Part shown: piece by piece, positions 54,386-63,615 of the stretch | How the letters are laid out: each line of letters opens with the position of its first letter | Position numbering within the stretch: the stretch's first letter is position 1 | Source: Janthinobacterium agaricidamnosum | Lineage (GTDB): Bacteria; Pseudomonadota; Gammaproteobacteria; Burkholderiales; Burkholderiaceae_D | DNA length: 64,000 nucleotides | NCBI RefSeq assembly: GCF_003667705.1 | Contig: NZ_CP033019.1 | Location: forward strand, 5,394,001-5,458,000 | Direction of reading: 5' to 3' | Translations under genes and position numbers: made by a program | Notes under the pieces: model-generated | Databases searched by the model: none | What the model saw: the letters and a program-made list of their open reading frames with translations, nothing else | Told to the model about the DNA's origin: nothing

Positions 54386-54405
54386 ATGTGTCTCCTGTTG
54401 TTCTT

Positions 54406-55533
54406 TTAATGCAGGTCGCGCAAAGGATGGCTATCCCATGGCGCCGTGAAATATTCATTGAGATACGTCTCGCTGACCTCGGCCAGGCTGGCCGGCTGCC
54501 ACTGCGGCGCGTTGCCCTTGTCGATCAGCAAAGCACGCACGCCTTCGCTGAAGTCTGCATGGGCGCAACATTGCACGGCGACAATGAGTTCCAGCTGGAA
54601 CACTTGCGCCAGGCTCATGTGGCGCGTGCGTACACGCATGGCCCAGACCAGCGCGGCCGAAGTGGGCGCGCCCTTGTCCAGCGAGTGGGCCGCCTTTTGC
54701 AGCCAGACCGAATCGCCGTCATACGCGGCAATGGCGGCCACCACTTCGGGCAAGGTGGGCGCTTGCGTCAGCGCAGCGATGGCGTCAAAGTTGGCGCACA
54801 CTTCGGACACGGGCAGCATGGAGGCCGGCGCCGAGAAGCCGCGCAGCAGGCGGTCCAGCTGCTCGCTGTTCGCTTGCGGACTGGCTTGCCATTGCGCCAG
54901 CGCCAGCGCGTCGAGCACCATGTTCCGTTCTTCCTGGCGCAGGAAATAGTCGCCCAGGCCCGCGAACAGGGCGTCGGCCCCGTTCAAGGGCGCGCCCGTC
55001 AAACCCAGGAACAGGCCGCTGCGCCCCGGCATGCGGCCCAGGAACCAGCTGCCGCCCACGTCGGGGAACAGGCCGATGGTAATTTCCGGCATGGCGATGC
55101 GCGTGCTTTCCGTCACGACCCGGTGGCTGGCACCGGCCATCAGGCCCAGGCCGCCGCCCATGACGATGCCGCCGCCCCACACCAGCAGCGGCTTCGCATA
55201 CGTATGGATGCGGTGGTCGAGCCGGTATTCCTCGGCAAAGAAGGCCAGCGCCTGCGGGTTCGGCACGACGCCGGGCTGCTCGACGATGGCCGCGCGCAGG
55301 CTGCGCACGTCGCCGCCGGCACAGAATGCCTTGTCGGTCGACGAGTGCAGCACCACGCAGGCGACGGCGTCTTCAGCGGCCCAGCGCACGAGAGCGCCGT
55401 CGATGGCGCGGATCATGTCCAGGGTCAGCGCGTGCAGGGATTTGGGCGCATCGAGGGTGATGACGCCCAGCTTCATGCCGCCGGGACAGTCGCGCTCCTC
55501 GATTTTCACGGTTTCAAGTAAAGTCTCAACCAT
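54406..55533 (-). CDS. 3-hydroxyisobutyryl-CoA hydrolase
   Basis: This 375-residue member of the crotonase superfamily has the HIBYL-CoA hydrolase length and motifs: LDAPKSLHALTLDMIRAID, KAFCAGGDVRSLRAA (oxyanion hole, about 71-85), and MPEITIGLFPDVGGSWFLGRMPG (catalytic acids, about 150-172). It releases CoA before MmsB acts. I start at ATG 55533, overlapping the previous gene by 8 bp; the longer frame to 55626 lacks a credible start. Context with mmsA, mmsB and the other two enzymes supports the specificity. Confidence 0.92.
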   Translation of the reverse strand: MVETLLETVKIEERDCPGGMKLGVITLDAPKSLHALTLDMIRAIDGALVRWAAEDAVACVVLHSSTDKAFCAGGDVRSLRAAIVEQPGVVPNPQALAFFAEEYRLDHRIHTYAKPLLVWGGGIVMGGGLGLMAGASHRVVTESTRIAMPEITIGLFPDVGGSWFLGRMPGRSGLFLGLTGAPLNGADALFAGLGDYFLRQEERNMVLDALALAQWQASPQANSEQLDRLLRGFSAPASMLPVSEVCANFDAIAALTQAPTLPEVVAAIAAYDGDSVWLQKAAHSLDKGAPTSAALVWAMRVRTRHMSLAQVFQLELIVAVQCCAHADFSEGVRALLIDKGNAPQWQPASLAEVSETYLNEYFTAPWDSHPLRDLH

Positions 55534-56311
55534 TCTTCCACTCCGCCGGACGTTTTTCCAGGAACGCCTGCACGCCCTCTTTCTGGTCTTGCGTATCGAA
55601 CAGGCCCAGGAACAGGGTGCGTTCATCGGGCAGGGAATCGACGAGCGGATGGCTGCGCGCGCCCTGGATCAGGGTCTTGCATGCCGTCACGCTGCTCGGG
55701 CTCTGGCGCGCCACTTTGGCAGCCAGGGCCAACGCCGTGGCGGCAGCCTTGCCGGTTGGAACAACTTCCTCGACGAGGCCGATGGCCAGGGCCTTGGCCG
55801 CATCGACTCTCTCGCCGCACAAAATCATGCGCTTGGCCCAGCCTTCGCCCACCAGCCACGGCAAATGCTGCGTGCCGCCCGCGCATGGCAGCAAGCCGAC
55901 CGAGGCTTCCGGCAAGGCCATCTGCGCGTGCTCCTCGGCAATGCGGATGTCGCACGCGAGCGCGCATTCGAGCCCGCCGCCCATGGCGTAGCCGTTGATG
56001 GCGGCGATGCTGACGCCGCGAAACGCGGACAATGCCTCGAACGCCTCGCCAAACGCGGCGGCCATGGCGAAGGCCGTGTCCTTGTTACCGTCGGCAAATA
56101 CGTTCAGATCGGCGCCGGCCGAGAAGAACTTGGCGCCGCCGCCCGTGATCACGAGAGCGTACACGTCGGCGTCCGCATTCAGGTCGGCCACCAGTTCCTT
56201 CAGGGCGTTCAGGCTGGCCAGGGTCCACGTGTGGGCGGGCGGGTTGTCGAGGGTCACCAGGGCCGTATGGCCACGGCGTTCCAGCAGTAAATTTGTATAC
56301 ACTTTGTTCAT
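55526..56311 (-). CDS. Enoyl-CoA hydratase (methacrylyl-CoA hydratase role)
   Basis: This 261-residue crotonase-fold protein has LDNPPAHTWTLASLNALKEL, AKFFSAGADLNVFADG (oxyanion hole, about 60-75), AINGYAMGGGLECALACDIRIA and a LPEASVGLLPCAGGTQHLPWLVG active-site region (about 132-154). In the valine operon it most likely hydrates methacrylyl-CoA to 3-hydroxyisobutyryl-CoA. It overlaps the dehydrogenase gene before it by 4 bp and the hydrolase gene after it by 8 bp, so expression is tightly coupled. Confidence 0.92.
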   Translation of the reverse strand: MNKVYTNLLLERRGHTALVTLDNPPAHTWTLASLNALKELVADLNADADVYALVITGGGAKFFSAGADLNVFADGNKDTAFAMAAAFGEAFEALSAFRGVSIAAINGYAMGGGLECALACDIRIAEEHAQMALPEASVGLLPCAGGTQHLPWLVGEGWAKRMILCGERVDAAKALAIGLVEEVVPTGKAAATALALAAKVARQSPSSVTACKTLIQGARSHPLVDSLPDERTLFLGLFDTQDQKEGVQAFLEKRPAEWKNG

Positions 56312-57474
56312 CGTAAGGTCTCCGTAGCGCCGTCTTTCAAAATCGCTCGCGCGACGATCAGGCGCATGATTTCATTCGTCCCTTCCAGGATCTGGTGCAC
56401 GCGCGTGTCGCGCACGTGGCGCTCGAGCGGGTACTCGCGGATGTAGCCGTAGCCGCCGTGCAACTGCAGCGCATCGTTGGCCACATTGAAACCCACATCC
56501 GTCGCGAAACGTTTTGCCATGGCGCAATACGCCGTCGCATCCGGGCTTTCCTGGTCAAGTTTCCAGGCTGCCAGGCGCACCATCTGGCGCGCCGCCACCA
56601 GTTCCGTCAGCATGTCGGCCAGCTTGAATTGCAGGGCCTGGAACTGCGCCAGTTCGCGGCCGAACTGCGTGCGCTCCTTCATGTACGTTTGCGCGCGCGT
56701 GAGGGCCGCCTGCGCCGTGCCCACCGAGCACACGGCGATATTGATGCGCCCGCCATCGATGCCCTTCATGGCGATGGCAAAACCTTCGCCTTCCGCGCCC
56801 AGCAAGTTGCCAACAGGCACTTTCACCTGGTCGAAGCTGATGATGCGCGTGGGCTGGCTGTTCCAGCCCATCTTTTCTTCTTTCTTGCCATACACGATGC
56901 CGGGCAGATTCGCCGGCACGGCAAAGGCGGAAATGCCGGCCGCGCCCTCGCCGCCCGTGCGTGCCATGACGATCAGCATATCCGTCTGCCCCGCGCCCGA
57001 GATGAACGCTTTCGTACCGTCGAGCACATAAAAGTCGCCCTCTTTTACTGCCTTGGTGCGCAAGGACGCCGCGTCGGAACCCGATTGCGGTTCCGTCAGG
57101 CAATAGCTGGCCAGCTTCCGGCCGGCCGCCAGCGCCGGCACCCACTCGTCGCACAGGGCTTCCTGGCCCCAGCGCGACAGCATCCAGGTGGCCATGTTGT
57201 GGATCGTGATGTAGGCCGTGGTCGAGGTGCAGCCACCGGCCAGCTCTTCAAACACGATGGCCGCATCCTGGCGGGACAGGCCCAGGCCGCCCCAGCGCTG
57301 CGGCGTGTACAGGCCGCAAAAGCCCATCTCGCCCGCCTTGGCGATGGTGTCCACGGGGAAGATCGATTCCGCATCCCAATGGGCCGCGTGCGGCGCCAGT
57401 TCGCCTTCGGCAAACGCGCGCGCCGCCTGCTGGAACTCGCGCTGCTCGTCGCTCAGTTCAAAGTCCATGGCCAC
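56308..57474 (-). CDS. Acyl-CoA dehydrogenase (isobutyryl-CoA dehydrogenase role)
   Basis: This 388-residue FAD enzyme starts MAMDFELSDEQREFQQAARAFAEGEL. It contains SYCLTEPQSGSDAASLRTKA (flavin and substrate contact, about 130-149), KAFISGAGQTDMLIVMARTG, and the C-terminal catalytic Glu in VHQILEGTNEIMRLIVARAIL. Homologues next to mmsA and mmsB oxidise isobutyryl-CoA to methacrylyl-CoA; 2-methylbutyryl-CoA is an alternative substrate. It lies 3 bp after mmsA. Confidence 0.93.
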   Translation of the reverse strand: MAMDFELSDEQREFQQAARAFAEGELAPHAAHWDAESIFPVDTIAKAGEMGFCGLYTPQRWGGLGLSRQDAAIVFEELAGGCTSTTAYITIHNMATWMLSRWGQEALCDEWVPALAAGRKLASYCLTEPQSGSDAASLRTKAVKEGDFYVLDGTKAFISGAGQTDMLIVMARTGGEGAAGISAFAVPANLPGIVYGKKEEKMGWNSQPTRIISFDQVKVPVGNLLGAEGEGFAIAMKGIDGGRINIAVCSVGTAQAALTRAQTYMKERTQFGRELAQFQALQFKLADMLTELVAARQMVRLAAWKLDQESPDATAYCAMAKRFATDVGFNVANDALQLHGGYGYIREYPLERHVRDTRVHQILEGTNEIMRLIVARAILKDGATETLR

Positions 57475-57477
57475 TCC

Positions 57478-58986
57478 TTACTTGAGGCTGATGGTGGTGT
57501 TGACCTTGCCCACCGAGGCCGCATCCGTGAACCAGCGCTGGGTGATCGTCTGCGTCTGCGTGTAGAACAGCACGACCTGCTTGCCGAACGGGCCCAGGTC
57601 GCCCAGCTTGGAGCCGCGCGAGCCCGTAAAGCTGAACAGGGGAACGGGCACGGGAATGGGCACGTTGATGCCGACCTGGCCCACGTCGATTTCTTCCTGG
57701 AAATAGCGCGCGGCCGCGCCGCTCCGCGTGAACAGGGCCGTGCCATTGCCGTTCGGATTCGCATTCACCAGTTCAATGGCTTCGTCCAGGGTCTCGACTT
57801 CGACGACGATCAGGACGGGACCAAAGATTTCCTGGTCATACACGACCATGCCGGGTTTTACGCCGGACAAGATCGTCGGGCCGACGAAGTTGCCGTTCGG
57901 ATAGCCATCGACCTTCACGTCGCGGCCATCGAGCGTCAGCACGGCGCCCTGCTCCACGCCCTTGGCGATCAGGCCAAACACGCGTTCTTTCGCCGCGCAC
58001 GAGATCACGGGGCCCAGGTCCGGATTATCCTTGCCCGCGCCCACCGTCAGGGTTTGCGCCTTGGCGGCCAGTTCCGGCAGCCACTCGCGCGCCTCGCCCA
58101 CCAGCACGGCGACGGACGCCGCCATGCAGCGCTGGCCGGCCGCGCCGAAACCGGCGCCCAGCAACTGGTTCAGGGTCTGTTCTTTATTGGCGTCCGGCAA
58201 GACGACGGCGTGGTTCTTGGCGCCCATCATGCATTGCGCGCGCTTGCCGTTCAGGCTGGCGCGCTTGTACACATGCGTGCCCACCTTGCTGGAGCCGACA
58301 AACGAGATCGCCTTGATGTCCGGATGGTCGCACAGGGCGTTGACCACGTCTTCGCCGCCGTGGATGACGTTCAACACGCCAGCCGGGATGCCCGCCTGCA
58401 AGGCCAGGCGCACGAGTTTTTCCGTCACGAGCGGGTCTTGCTCCGATGGTTTCAACACGAAGGTATTGCCGCAGGCAATCGCCATCGGGAACATCCACAG
58501 GGGGATCATGGCGGGGAAATTGAATGGGGTAATGCCGGCGCACACGCCCAGCGGCTGCATCACGCTGTAGGTGTCGACGCCGCCGGCCACGTTTTGCGCG
58601 TATTCGCCCATTTGCAGGGTGCCGATATTGGCCGCATGTTCCACCACCTCCAGGCCGCGGAAGACGTCGCCTTCCGCGTCGAGCAAAGTCTTGCCCTGTT
58701 CCATCGTCAGGGTGGCGGCCAGGTCGGCCATGTTTTCGCGGATCAGCTGCTGCAATTTCAAGAAAATGCGGGCGCGGGCGCCGATCGGCGTCTTGCGCCA
58801 GGTTTTGAAGGCGCGCTGGGCCGAGGCGATGGCCGCGTCGACTTCATCGGACGTGGCGAACGGCACCTTGGCCAGGACTTCCTGCGTGGCGGGGTTGACG
58901 ACGTCGCGCCAGACGGTGGTGCGGGATTCGACCCACTCGCCGTTGATCAAGAGGGGAACGGTCGGAATTGTGTTTTGCGTAGTCAC
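57478..58986 (-). CDS. mmsA: Methylmalonate-semialdehyde dehydrogenase (CoA-acylating)
   Basis: This 502-residue aldehyde dehydrogenase turns methylmalonate semialdehyde into propionyl-CoA. It starts at GTG 58986 ([19 protein letters not shown]), with AGGAG 7 bp upstream. Motifs are [46 protein letters not shown] and the catalytic Cys in [18 protein letters not shown] (about 276-293). It is the first gene of the valine operon and divergent from a ScfR/RamB-type regulator, with TTTGCA sites between them. The long upstream in-frame extension to 59229 would cross those sites and is rejected. Confidence 0.95.
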   Translation of the reverse strand: MTTQNTIPTVPLLINGEWVESRTTVWRDVVNPATQEVLAKVPFATSDEVDAAIASAQRAFKTWRKTPIGARARIFLKLQQLIRENMADLAATLTMEQGKTLLDAEGDVFRGLEVVEHAANIGTLQMGEYAQNVAGGVDTYSVMQPLGVCAGITPFNFPAMIPLWMFPMAIACGNTFVLKPSEQDPLVTEKLVRLALQAGIPAGVLNVIHGGEDVVNALCDHPDIKAISFVGSSKVGTHVYKRASLNGKRAQCMMGAKNHAVVLPDANKEQTLNQLLGAGFGAAGQRCMAASVAVLVGEAREWLPELAAKAQTLTVGAGKDNPDLGPVISCAAKERVFGLIAKGVEQGAVLTLDGRDVKVDGYPNGNFVGPTILSGVKPGMVVYDQEIFGPVLIVVEVETLDEAIELVNANPNGNGTALFTRSGAAARYFQEEIDVGQVGINVPIPVPVPLFSFTGSRGSKLGDLGPFGKQVVLFYTQTQTITQRWFTDAASVGKVNTTISLK

Positions 58987-59140
58987 TCGGAGTCTCCTGG
59001 TTGGTATAGGTCTGTTTGCATTATTCGCACAATCCAGCCTGCAAACAAGGCGTGAAAATGCGAGATAATGCAAAGACGAATCTGTTAATCTGCAAAGATT
59101 GTAAATTTGCAGATTCCACAAACGGGGAAGAGGAAACGCG
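58987..59140. promoter_or_regulatory. Operator region with repeated TTTGCA half-sites
   Basis: A perfect 10-bp inverted repeat, AATCTGCAAA (59087-59096) and TTTGCAGATT (59106-59115), lies just before the regulator gene. Further TTTGCA or TGCAAA copies occur near 59012, 59040 and 59070. RamB-type regulators bind TTTGCAAA-like sequences, so this is probably the shared operator for the regulator and the valine operon. Confidence 0.7.
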
Positions 59141-60523
59141 ATGGCAAAGGTTTTCATGGGCGTGCGCCTGCAGCGGCTGCGCGAGGAACGGCGCATGACG
59201 CAGGTGGCGCTGGCCAAGGCCCTGGGCATCTCGCCCAGCTACCTGAACCAGATGGAGCGCAACCAGCGCCCGCTGACGGTGCCGATCCTGCTGCGCATCG
59301 GCACGGTGCTGGGCGTTGACCCGCAAATCTTTTCCGAACACGACAGCGCCAGCCTGGTGGCGGACGTGCGCGACGTGTTCGGCGAATTGCCCGACGCGCC
59401 GCCCACCTCGATGGCGGAATTGAAAATGCTGGTGGAAAACATGCCGGAACTGGCGCGCTCGATTTTGCTCCTGCAGCGGCGCTACCGGGTGATGGCGGAA
59501 CGGGCCGATACGCTGGCCGCGCGCCTCGACGACGGCAGCCGCGGCGCCAGCTCGGCGGCGCCCTCCACGGACGAGGAAGTGCGCGAATACCTGAACCGGC
59601 GGCAAAACTACATCGATGAGCTGGACCGGGCGGCCGAACGGGTGGCGGGCGAACTCGATCCCTCCCTGCGCACGCTCGACGCGCTGCAAGGCCGGCTGCT
59701 GGAGCGCCACGGCATCCAGGTGCGCTTGTCCGATGGCGACGCGGGCATGGTGCGCAAGCACCGCTACGACGCGCAACACCATATCTTGTTTCTGCCCGAC
59801 ACCCTGACGGGCGGCCAACGCGCCTTCCAGATGGCGGCGCAAATCAGCCTGCTCGAACACAGCGACCTCATCGACGCCCTGGTGCTGGCGGCAGGACTCT
59901 CGGGCGCGGCCGCGCAGACGGGCGCGCGCCTGGCGTTTTCCAATTATTTCGCCGGCGCCCTCTTGATGCCGTACCAGCGTTTTTTACAGGCGGCGGAAAC
60001 GCGCGCCTACGACATCGAACGCCTGGCGCACCAGTTCGGCGTGGGCTTCGAGGCCGTGTGCCACCGTTTGAGCACCATGCAGCGCCCCGATGCGGCGGGG
60101 CTGCCGTTTTTCTTCGTGCGCGTCGACCGCGCGGGCAATGTCTCGAAGCGCCAGTCGGCCACGGACTTTCACTTTTCACGGGTGGGCGGCACCTGCCCGC
60201 TGTGGATCGTGTACGACGCCTTCAGCCATCCGGGCCAGGTGCTGACGCAAGTGGCCAGCATGCCCGACGGCTGCACGTATTTATGGATCGCGCGCCAGGT
60301 CAGCACGGCCTCGCCAGGCTTCCGGGCGCCCGGCAAGACGTTTGCCGTGGCGCTGGGCTGCGACATCTCGCAGGCGCACCGGCTGATCTATTCGAAGGGA
60401 CTCGATTTGCACGACCCTTCCAGCGCCACGCCGATCGGCACGGGCTGCAAGGTGTGCGAGCGCCAAAGCTGCCCGCAGCGGGCGTTTCCGTCGCTGCTGG
60501 CCCCGCCACCGGCATCGGCCTGA
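59141..60523 (+). CDS. ScfR/RamB-type short-chain acyl metabolism regulator
   Basis: This 460-residue protein has an XRE helix-turn-helix at the N-terminus (about 6-65: [32 protein letters not shown] in parts), a middle ImmA/IrrE-related domain without a visible HExxH zinc motif (about 180-300) and a DUF2083-type C-terminus. The latter ends in the Cys cluster [15 protein letters not shown] (about 435-449). Such regulators control propionate, acetate or methylcitrate genes. The divergent position suggests control of the valine operon, which makes propionyl-CoA. An acyl-CoA ligand is inferred. Confidence 0.9.
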   Translation: MAKVFMGVRLQRLREERRMTQVALAKALGISPSYLNQMERNQRPLTVPILLRIGTVLGVDPQIFSEHDSASLVADVRDVFGELPDAPPTSMAELKMLVENMPELARSILLLQRRYRVMAERADTLAARLDDGSRGASSAAPSTDEEVREYLNRRQNYIDELDRAAERVAGELDPSLRTLDALQGRLLERHGIQVRLSDGDAGMVRKHRYDAQHHILFLPDTLTGGQRAFQMAAQISLLEHSDLIDALVLAAGLSGAAAQTGARLAFSNYFAGALLMPYQRFLQAAETRAYDIERLAHQFGVGFEAVCHRLSTMQRPDAAGLPFFFVRVDRAGNVSKRQSATDFHFSRVGGTCPLWIVYDAFSHPGQVLTQVASMPDGCTYLWIARQVSTASPGFRAPGKTFAVALGCDISQAHRLIYSKGLDLHDPSSATPIGTGCKVCERQSCPQRAFPSLLAPPPASA

Positions 60524-60524
60524 T

Positions 60525-61580
60525 TTACCCGACGACTCTTGCCCGCAACGCGTCGAATTCGCGCGCAAATTCCGCGCGCCAGTCGCGCCGCGTGGACTCG
60601 TCTATCCAGGCCGCGTCCAGGCCATTCAACATGAAGCCCCGCATGTCGTCGAGACCGAAGCCGAATTCGCGCATCATCATCCAGGCGCCCGTCGGCGTCA
60701 CGTGGTGCAGGGTCGGATCGTCCGTATTCGGATGCAGTTTCAGGCCCAGCTTGGCCATGGCGCGGATCGGGTGATCGAGCGCCCAGCGCTCGGGGACCAG
60801 GGTGCGCAGATAATACGAATTGGTGGGCACCACGGTGAAGACAAGTCCCCGTTCCACGCAGCGCTGCGCCAGCTCCGGGTTGTCGACGATCGTGTAGCCA
60901 TGGTCGACCCGGTCCACCTGCAATTCGTCTATCGCCGTCGCCACATTCATCCACGGCATGCCGAATTCGCCCGCATGCGCCGTGCACTTGAAGCCGGCGG
61001 CGCGCGCGGCGCGATAGGCTTCGATGAACAGTTCGGGCGGACGGTCGTTTTCGCGGTAGTCGATGCCGATGCCGATCACTTCCGGCGCGCGGTAGGCCTT
61101 CATCCACTCCACCATCTGCACGGCTTCGGCAGGAGCCGCTTCGCGGTCGATGCTGGGGATCAGACGGCCGATCACGCCAAAATCCCTTTGCGCATCGCGG
61201 ATGGCGGCCACGATGGCGTCCTGCGCCGACTCGTAGCGGATGCCCGACACGCGCACGGTGCCGGTCGGGTTCCAGAAGAACTCCGCATAGCGCACGCCAT
61301 GGCCATGCACGTCTTCCAGGTATTCGTAGGCGAGGCAATACAAATCGGTCGGCGAGACGATCAGGTGCGCGTCGAGCGCGCGCAGCACGCGCAGCACGCC
61401 GACGGGCTTGTCGCCGCGCGTGTAAAACGCGTCGATTTCCTCGGGGGTGACGACATTGCCCGTCTTGGCGGCCAGCGCGCGGAAAGTGGCTTGCCGCACC
61501 GTGCCGAACAGGTGGCAATGCAGCTCCACCTTCGGCATGGCGCGTAAAAACTGTTCGATGCTCAGGGGTGAATTAGACAT
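60525..61580 (-). CDS. add: Adenosine deaminase
   Basis: This 351-residue metal-dependent deaminase converts adenosine (or a related purine nucleoside) to inosine. It has the zinc motif KVELHCHLFGTV near residues 17-28 (the usual HxHxDG reads HCHLFG), CTAHAGEFG with the catalytic His/Glu, VDRVDHGYTIVDNP and NTDDPTLHHV (metal Asp, about 280-289). The Phe-Gly variant in the first motif occurs in a bacterial Add subgroup, so substrate preference may differ. It is the last gene of a nucleoside uptake and salvage operon. Confidence 0.9.
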   Translation of the reverse strand: MSNSPLSIEQFLRAMPKVELHCHLFGTVRQATFRALAAKTGNVVTPEEIDAFYTRGDKPVGVLRVLRALDAHLIVSPTDLYCLAYEYLEDVHGHGVRYAEFFWNPTGTVRVSGIRYESAQDAIVAAIRDAQRDFGVIGRLIPSIDREAAPAEAVQMVEWMKAYRAPEVIGIGIDYRENDRPPELFIEAYRAARAAGFKCTAHAGEFGMPWMNVATAIDELQVDRVDHGYTIVDNPELAQRCVERGLVFTVVPTNSYYLRTLVPERWALDHPIRAMAKLGLKLHPNTDDPTLHHVTPTGAWMMMREFGFGLDDMRGFMLNGLDAAWIDESTRRDWRAEFAREFDALRARVVG

Positions 61581-61605
61581 GAAGCTCGTTTCGTAGTGAA
61601 GTGGG

Positions 61606-62550
61606 TCAGACGAGAATGGCGGCCAGGCGGCGCATCAGGCGCTCGATGGCGGCGGGGCCATCGGCCAGCATCGCCACTTGCGTGTTGATGGCGGCGCGGC
61701 GCGGCACGCGGAATTCGCACACCGTCATGCCGCGCGTCAGTTCGCCCGTCAATTCGATGGCCACGTGAGCCGGCTGGAACTGGAACAGCTGCGGCGCTTC
61801 CAGATACAGGGCCACCACCGGGTCGTACATGGGCATGGGCACGGAACCGTCGCTGCTCCGGATGCGCACATACGCTTCCAGGTAGCCGGCCAGACGTAGC
61901 GCGCGCGGCGTGCCGAGGGCGCGCAGGCGTTCCACTTCCGCATTCGTCACCAGGAGCTGGCGGCACAGGTTCAGACCGAACATGCGCAGCGGAATGCCGG
62001 ATTTGAACACCTGGGCGGCCGCTTCCGGGTCCGCATAGATATTGAATTCGGCCGCCGCCGTATGGTTGCCCTGGTCGGTCGAGCCGCCCATCAGGATGAT
62101 CTCGACGATTTTCTCGGCGATATCGGGCGCGCGGGACAAGGCCGTGGCTAGGTTCGTCATCGGTGCGATCGCCATGATGGTGATCTGGCCGGGATGCTTG
62201 CGCACGGCGGCGATCAGCGCGTCGACGGCGTGGCCCGCAGCGTCACTGGCGGCACCGGGCGGCAGGATGTCGCCCGTGGTCGGCATGCCGCTGTCGCCCA
62301 GGATGCGCTGCGCCGTCTCGATGACGCCGGCCAGCGGTTCTTCGCAGCCGCGGTAGATCGGCACCGTCAAGCCGTCATGGGCCTTGATGCGCAAGGCGTT
62401 GTCGTAAGTGATGGCGACGGGTGCATTGCCCGCCACCACGCTCACGCCCAGCCACTCGATGTCGGGATTGCTGCCCAAGAGCAGCATCGTCAGCCAGTCG
62501 TCGAAACCGGGATCGGTATCGAGCCAGATCTTTTTCAAGGCTTGGGTCAT
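61606..62550 (-). CDS. Inosine-uridine-type nucleoside hydrolase
   Basis: This 314-residue enzyme cleaves the N-glycosidic bond of ribonucleosides. The calcium and ribose site appears as KIWLDTDPGFDDWLTMLLL (the DTDPGxDD signature with a Trp in place of the usual Ala), followed by GVSVVAGNAP. ILMGGSTDQGNHTAAAEFNIYADPEAAAQVF (in parts) supplies Asn, Glu and Asn ligands. It lies 25 bp before the deaminase gene and after the ABC ATPase gene, suggesting that imported nucleosides are split in the cytoplasm. Confidence 0.92.
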   Translation of the reverse strand: MTQALKKIWLDTDPGFDDWLTMLLLGSNPDIEWLGVSVVAGNAPVAITYDNALRIKAHDGLTVPIYRGCEEPLAGVIETAQRILGDSGMPTTGDILPPGAASDAAGHAVDALIAAVRKHPGQITIMAIAPMTNLATALSRAPDIAEKIVEIILMGGSTDQGNHTAAAEFNIYADPEAAAQVFKSGIPLRMFGLNLCRQLLVTNAEVERLRALGTPRALRLAGYLEAYVRIRSSDGSVPMPMYDPVVALYLEAPQLFQFQPAHVAIELTGELTRGMTVCEFRVPRRAAINTQVAMLADGPAAIERLMRRLAAILV

Positions 62551-62570
62551 GATGGTCTCAGGTTAAAAAA

Positions 62571-63602
62571 TCAGGCAGCCAGCCACAGGGCGCTGTCGGA
62601 CGGCAGCACGAAACTCACGGCCGTGCCTTCGCGCCAGGCGGCGCCGCCGGCCGCGCAAATGCCCTTGACCTGGCCCAGCGGCGTTTGCAGCAGGTATTCG
62701 ACGGTGTCGCCCAGGAAACCGCGCGCCAGCACGGTGCCAGGGTACTGGCCTGCCGCGTCGTCGGCGGCGCAGACGCGCACCTTGTCCGGACGCCAGCCCA
62801 GCACCGTGGTGCCGGCAGCGACAGGGGACGTGTACGGCAGGCTGGCGCCGGCGTGGTGCAGCGCGCCGTCGCGGTAGTCGAACAGGTTTTCGAAACCCAT
62901 GAAGTTGGCGACGAAGCGCGTGGACGGCGTATTGAAGACGGCTTCCGGCGCGGCCAGCTGCTCGATACGCCCGCCGTTCATGACGACGATACGGTCGGAC
63001 AGGGCCAGCGCTTCTTCCTGGTCGTGCGTCACGTACAGCATGGTGATGCCCAGTTCGCGCTGGATGCGGCGCAGCTCGGCGCGCATCTGCACGCGCAGCT
63101 TGGCGTCCAGGTTCGACAGCGGTTCATCGAGCAGCAGCAGGGCCGGTTCGACGACGATGGCGCGCGCCAGCGCCACGCGCTGCTGCTGGCCGCCCGACAT
63201 CTGCGTCGGCAGGCGCGTTTCAAACCCCGTCAGCCCGACGGCGGCGATCACGGCTTCCACTTTCGTTTTCAGCAGCGCCGGCGCCACCTTGCGCAGGCGC
63301 AGGCCGAAGGCGATGTTGTCGTACACGTTCAGGTGCGGGAACAGCGCGTACGACTGGAAGACCATGCCGATATTGCGCTTGTTCGGCGCCAGCTTGCCGA
63401 TTTCGCGGCCGTCGAGCACGATGCGGCCCGACTGCAGCGGCATCAGGCCGGCAATCGCGCGCATGGTGGTGGTCTTGCCGCAGCCGCTGGGGCCCAGCAG
63501 GGAAATCAGCTCGCCCTGCTCGACGTGCAAGTCCAGGTCTTTCACGGACGTCGTGTTCTTGGCGTAGCCGAGGTTCAGCTTGTGCAGTTCCAGATAACTC
63601 AT
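62571..63602 (-). CDS. ABC transporter ATP-binding protein (PotA/FbpC-like)
   Basis: This 343-residue ATPase has Walker A GPSGCGKTT (about 36-44), the Q-loop, the signature MSGGQQQRVALARAI (about 134-148), Walker B LLLLDEPLSNLD and the H-loop in YVTHDQEEAL. A C-terminal TOBE-type regulatory domain (about 240-343) places it in the spermidine/putrescine/iron/thiamine importer group. It energises the permease encoded next to it. The neighbouring purine enzymes suggest a nucleoside or nucleobase substrate, which is inference; polyamines are an alternative. Confidence 0.92.
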   Translation of the reverse strand: MSYLELHKLNLGYAKNTTSVKDLDLHVEQGELISLLGPSGCGKTTTMRAIAGLMPLQSGRIVLDGREIGKLAPNKRNIGMVFQSYALFPHLNVYDNIAFGLRLRKVAPALLKTKVEAVIAAVGLTGFETRLPTQMSGGQQQRVALARAIVVEPALLLLDEPLSNLDAKLRVQMRAELRRIQRELGITMLYVTHDQEEALALSDRIVVMNGGRIEQLAAPEAVFNTPSTRFVANFMGFENLFDYRDGALHHAGASLPYTSPVAAGTTVLGWRPDKVRVCAADDAAGQYPGTVLARGFLGDTVEYLLQTPLGQVKGICAAGGAAWREGTAVSFVLPSDSALWLAA

Positions 63603-63615
63603 CGTGTGTTGCCTC

